Assembly (NCBI GenBank): GCA_964474375.1
Contig: CAYYSG010000011.1
Span: forward strand, 1 to 22,436
Length of the DNA stretch: 22,436 nt
Source: 2-01-FULL-33-17 sp964474375
GTDB taxonomy: Bacteria; Patescibacteriota; Minisyncoccia; Phycocordibacterales; UBA9973
Reading direction: 5' to 3'
Of the stretch, positions 21,551 to 22,436 are shown piece by piece. Below the pieces are notes generated by a model. The model made no database searches. It saw nothing but the letters and a program-made list of their open reading frames with translations, and had not been told where the DNA came from. A program made the position numbers and the translations under genes. The stretch's first letter is position 1; each line of letters starts with the position of its first letter.

Positions 21551-22113
21551 ATTTTATACACACTGACTCGAGCTGGGCGGATGATAGAATCTTTTGTTTT
21601 GTAGCCTTTTTGGATGACGTTTGAAATAGTACCGTCCAATGCTGTATCGTCTGTCTCCGCGGTTTCTACAGCGTCAGAGAGCTTGGGGTCAACTGGACTA
21701 CCAACCGCTGGATTGATTACCACTATACCGGCATCCTCCAGAAACTGTATTCCTTGGTTATAAATATACTCTACACCTACGCGCCAATTAGCATCCACAC
21801 TGTTCCAGGATTCAGTGTTAGCCATAGCCATATCAAAAGTATCCAACATTTTAATAACGCCCATTGCCCCACGTTCGAACCCAATATTCCGAGCATGTTT
21901 TATTCGGGACTCCTCTTCCCTTTTGTAGTTCATAAAGTCCGCGCGCTCTTTCTGCCAGTTCAGTAGGTATTCTTCTTTCTCGGCTTTTAGGGCTTCGAGT
22001 TTGTCTTTTTGTTTATTTAGCTTAGCTTCACCGGACATTGAACTACCCCCAGAATTTTCTTCATCTGGTACAAATTCTACGTCTTCATTTAGTATTTCAT
22101 CATTGTCTCTCAT
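21544..22113 (-). CDS. grpE: Nucleotide exchange factor GrpE
   Basis: 189 residues from ATG 22113-22111. GrpE releases ADP from DnaK in the Hsp70 cycle. An acidic N-terminus is followed by a long coiled coil (LNKQKDKLEALKAEKEEYLLNWQKERADFMNYKRE, about 33-67), the signature RGAMGVIKMLDTFDMAMA, and the C-terminal beta domain ending VIQKGYKTKDSIIRP. An in-frame TTG at 22140 would add nine residues, but TATAAT ends seven bases before the ATG at 22113 and would then lie inside the gene, so I choose 22113. dnaK and dnaJ are not in the window. Its last codons lie within the 40-bp palindrome. Confidence 0.95.
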   Translation of the reverse strand: MRDNDEILNEDVEFVPDEENSGGSSMSGEAKLNKQKDKLEALKAEKEEYLLNWQKERADFMNYKREEESRIKHARNIGFERGAMGVIKMLDTFDMAMANTESWNSVDANWRVGVEYIYNQGIQFLEDAGIVVINPAVGSPVDPKLSDAVETAETDDTALDGTISNVIQKGYKTKDSIIRPARVSVYKIT

Positions 22114-22120
22114 ACCCGTT

Positions 22121-22126
22121 ATTATA
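22121..22126 (-). promoter_or_regulatory. -10 box of grpE (near-leaderless)
   Basis: TATAAT on the minus strand, seven bases before the grpE ATG. No heat-shock CIRCE-type inverted repeat is visible nearby. Confidence 0.6.
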
Positions 22127-22141
22127 CTGATTTTTGCCAAT

Positions 22142-22171
22142 AAAAAAAGCCCGACATGTGCCGGGCTTTTT
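22142..22171 (-). terminator. Terminator between the candidate small RNA and grpE
   Basis: AAAAAGCCCG / CGGGCTTTTT stem with an 8-base loop and a run of seven T on the minus strand, just upstream of the grpE promoter. Confidence 0.88.
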
Positions 22172-22252
22172 GTTTTCGCTTTTTAAAGCATGCCTGCATT
22201 GTACAGGTTTTAATTTTTTGTTTAGCTTATGTATACGCTGTCATAGAACTTA
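22142..22252 (-). ncRNA. Candidate small RNA of about 110 nt
   Basis: A promoter-like pair on the minus strand (22259-22287) predicts a start near 22252, and the strong terminator at 22142-22171 ends it. Between them are a CCTG / CAGG hairpin (around 22193-22207), a GCTTT / AAAGC hairpin and an A-rich single-stranded stretch. Only very short reading frames are present (for example a 5-codon frame), so a non-coding RNA is more likely than a peptide. It does not resemble 4.5S, 6S, tmRNA or RNase P RNA by eye. Confidence 0.35.
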
Positions 22253-22258
22253 AAGAAC

Positions 22259-22287
22259 ATAATACTCCAAAATAAAAGATTAAGCAA
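22259..22287 (-). promoter_or_regulatory. Promoter of the candidate small RNA
   Basis: Minus strand: TTGCTT (22282-22287), 17-base spacer, TATTAT (22259-22264). It lies directly after the rpsI terminator. Confidence 0.5.
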
Positions 22288-22290
22288 ACG

Positions 22291-22314
22291 AAAAATCCCC
22301 TTTCGGGGATTTTT
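22291..22314 (-). terminator. Terminator of rpsI
   Basis: AAAAATCCCC / GGGGATTTTT stem with a GAAA tetraloop on the minus strand, 18 bases beyond the rpsI stop codon. Confidence 0.9.
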
Positions 22315-22332
22315 GCAAAAGTTAATATAAAA

Positions 22333-22436
22333 TTAACGTTTACTCCATTGTGGAGATTTACGAGCTTTTTTAAGACCGAACTTACGACGTTCTTTTGCAC
22401 GAGGATCACGTTTTAGGAAACCAAGTTTTTTAACTT
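22333..22436 (-). CDS. rpsI: 30S ribosomal protein S9, C-terminal end only
   Basis: The last 34 codons of a gene that enters from the window edge. The translation reads VKKLGFLKRDPRAKERRK, then FGLKKARKSPQWSKR and TAA, matching the highly conserved basic C-terminal tail of ribosomal protein S9 that reaches the P-site tRNA. The final SKR is the S9 family's hallmark ending. The remainder, and rplM which usually precedes it, lie outside. Confidence 0.93.
   Translation of the reverse strand, partial: VKKLGFLKRDPRAKERRKFGLKKARKSPQWSKR

Noticed and set aside
22114..22140. TTG at 22140 as the grpE start
   Set aside because: A perfect TATAAT would then lie within the coding region, and the ATG at 22113 fits the spacing seen at other genes.
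22222..22260. A 12-codon frame with GGAG upstream on the minus strand
   Set aside because: Its ATG overlaps the -10 box of the candidate small-RNA promoter, so it would not be in that transcript.
1..22436. tRNA, rRNA, CRISPR arrays, known riboswitches
   Set aside because: I looked through the intergenic spaces on both strands and saw no cloverleaf with a TTCGA-type arm, no regularly spaced repeats and no recognisable riboswitch core.

Overview
The window looks like chromosomal housekeeping DNA from a small-genome bacterium of the Candidate Phyla Radiation (Patescibacteria, probably a Parcubacteria/Paceibacteria-type lineage). This placement is an inference. It rests on stripped-down versions of core proteins (an Obg GTPase without the C-terminal extension, an AspRS that appears to lack the GAD insertion domain), a lamin-tail/PKD surface protein, many short lineage-specific membrane or secreted proteins, near-absence of Shine-Dalgarno sequences, and A+T-rich tightly packed operons. 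TAA dominates the stops, with a few TAG and at least one TGA, so the code is ordinary table 11.

Layout. 1-971 (-): 3'-truncated gap (GAPDH). 1035-5118 (-): a five-gene operon, yqeY - small membrane protein - DHH phosphoesterase - obg - gatB, closed by a strong terminator. 5160-5891 (+): DEDDh exonuclease, divergent from yqeY and sharing a bidirectional terminator with 5945-6337 (-), a secreted Tyr/Gly/Asn-rich protein. 6405-13923 (-): a long run aspS - scpA - scpB - mraY - ftsW - lamin-tail/PKD protein - type II NADH dehydrogenase, with gaps of a few bases or short overlaps. 14001-15854 (-): a lineage-specific cluster of a secreted or anchored coiled-coil protein, a 31-aa membrane peptide, an RBBP9-like hydrolase and a 90-aa membrane protein. 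15905-17155 (-): trpS and a TrpR-family regulator. 17192-17291: 100 N flanked by an exact 55-bp duplication, almost certainly an assembly artefact. 17436-17879 (-): unknown protein. 18021-20103 (+): dnaB and recR. 20177-21464 (+): two small unknown genes, each followed by almost the same terminator and by a grpE 3' end, the first of which is only a diverged remnant. 21544-22113 (-): grpE. 22142-22252 (-): a possible small RNA. 22333-22436 (-): 3' end of rpsI.

How the parts work together. The left half joins translation (GatB, Obg, YqeY, AspRS) with chromosome condensation (ScpA/ScpB) and cell-wall synthesis (MraY, FtsW). TrpS and a TrpR-like regulator form their own unit with a palindrome abutting the promoter. 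DnaB and RecR supply replication and recombination; GrpE supplies chaperone function.

The most general new signal is regulatory. At nine genes a good -10 hexamer ends only 6-9 bases before the start codon, so the mRNAs should be leaderless or nearly so, while three short unknown genes instead have recognisable -35/-10 pairs and about 20-base leaders without Shine-Dalgarno. Other points of interest are the grpE remnant with duplicated terminator, a 40-bp perfect palindrome at the grpE end, the 31-aa peptide resembling the 90-aa neighbour, an MraY with altered active-site motifs, and the candidate small RNA. No CRISPR array, transposase, prophage, tRNA or rRNA was seen, and no stretch over 300 bases lacks a gene; the largest intergenic spaces (20666-20876 and 22114-22332) are described below.
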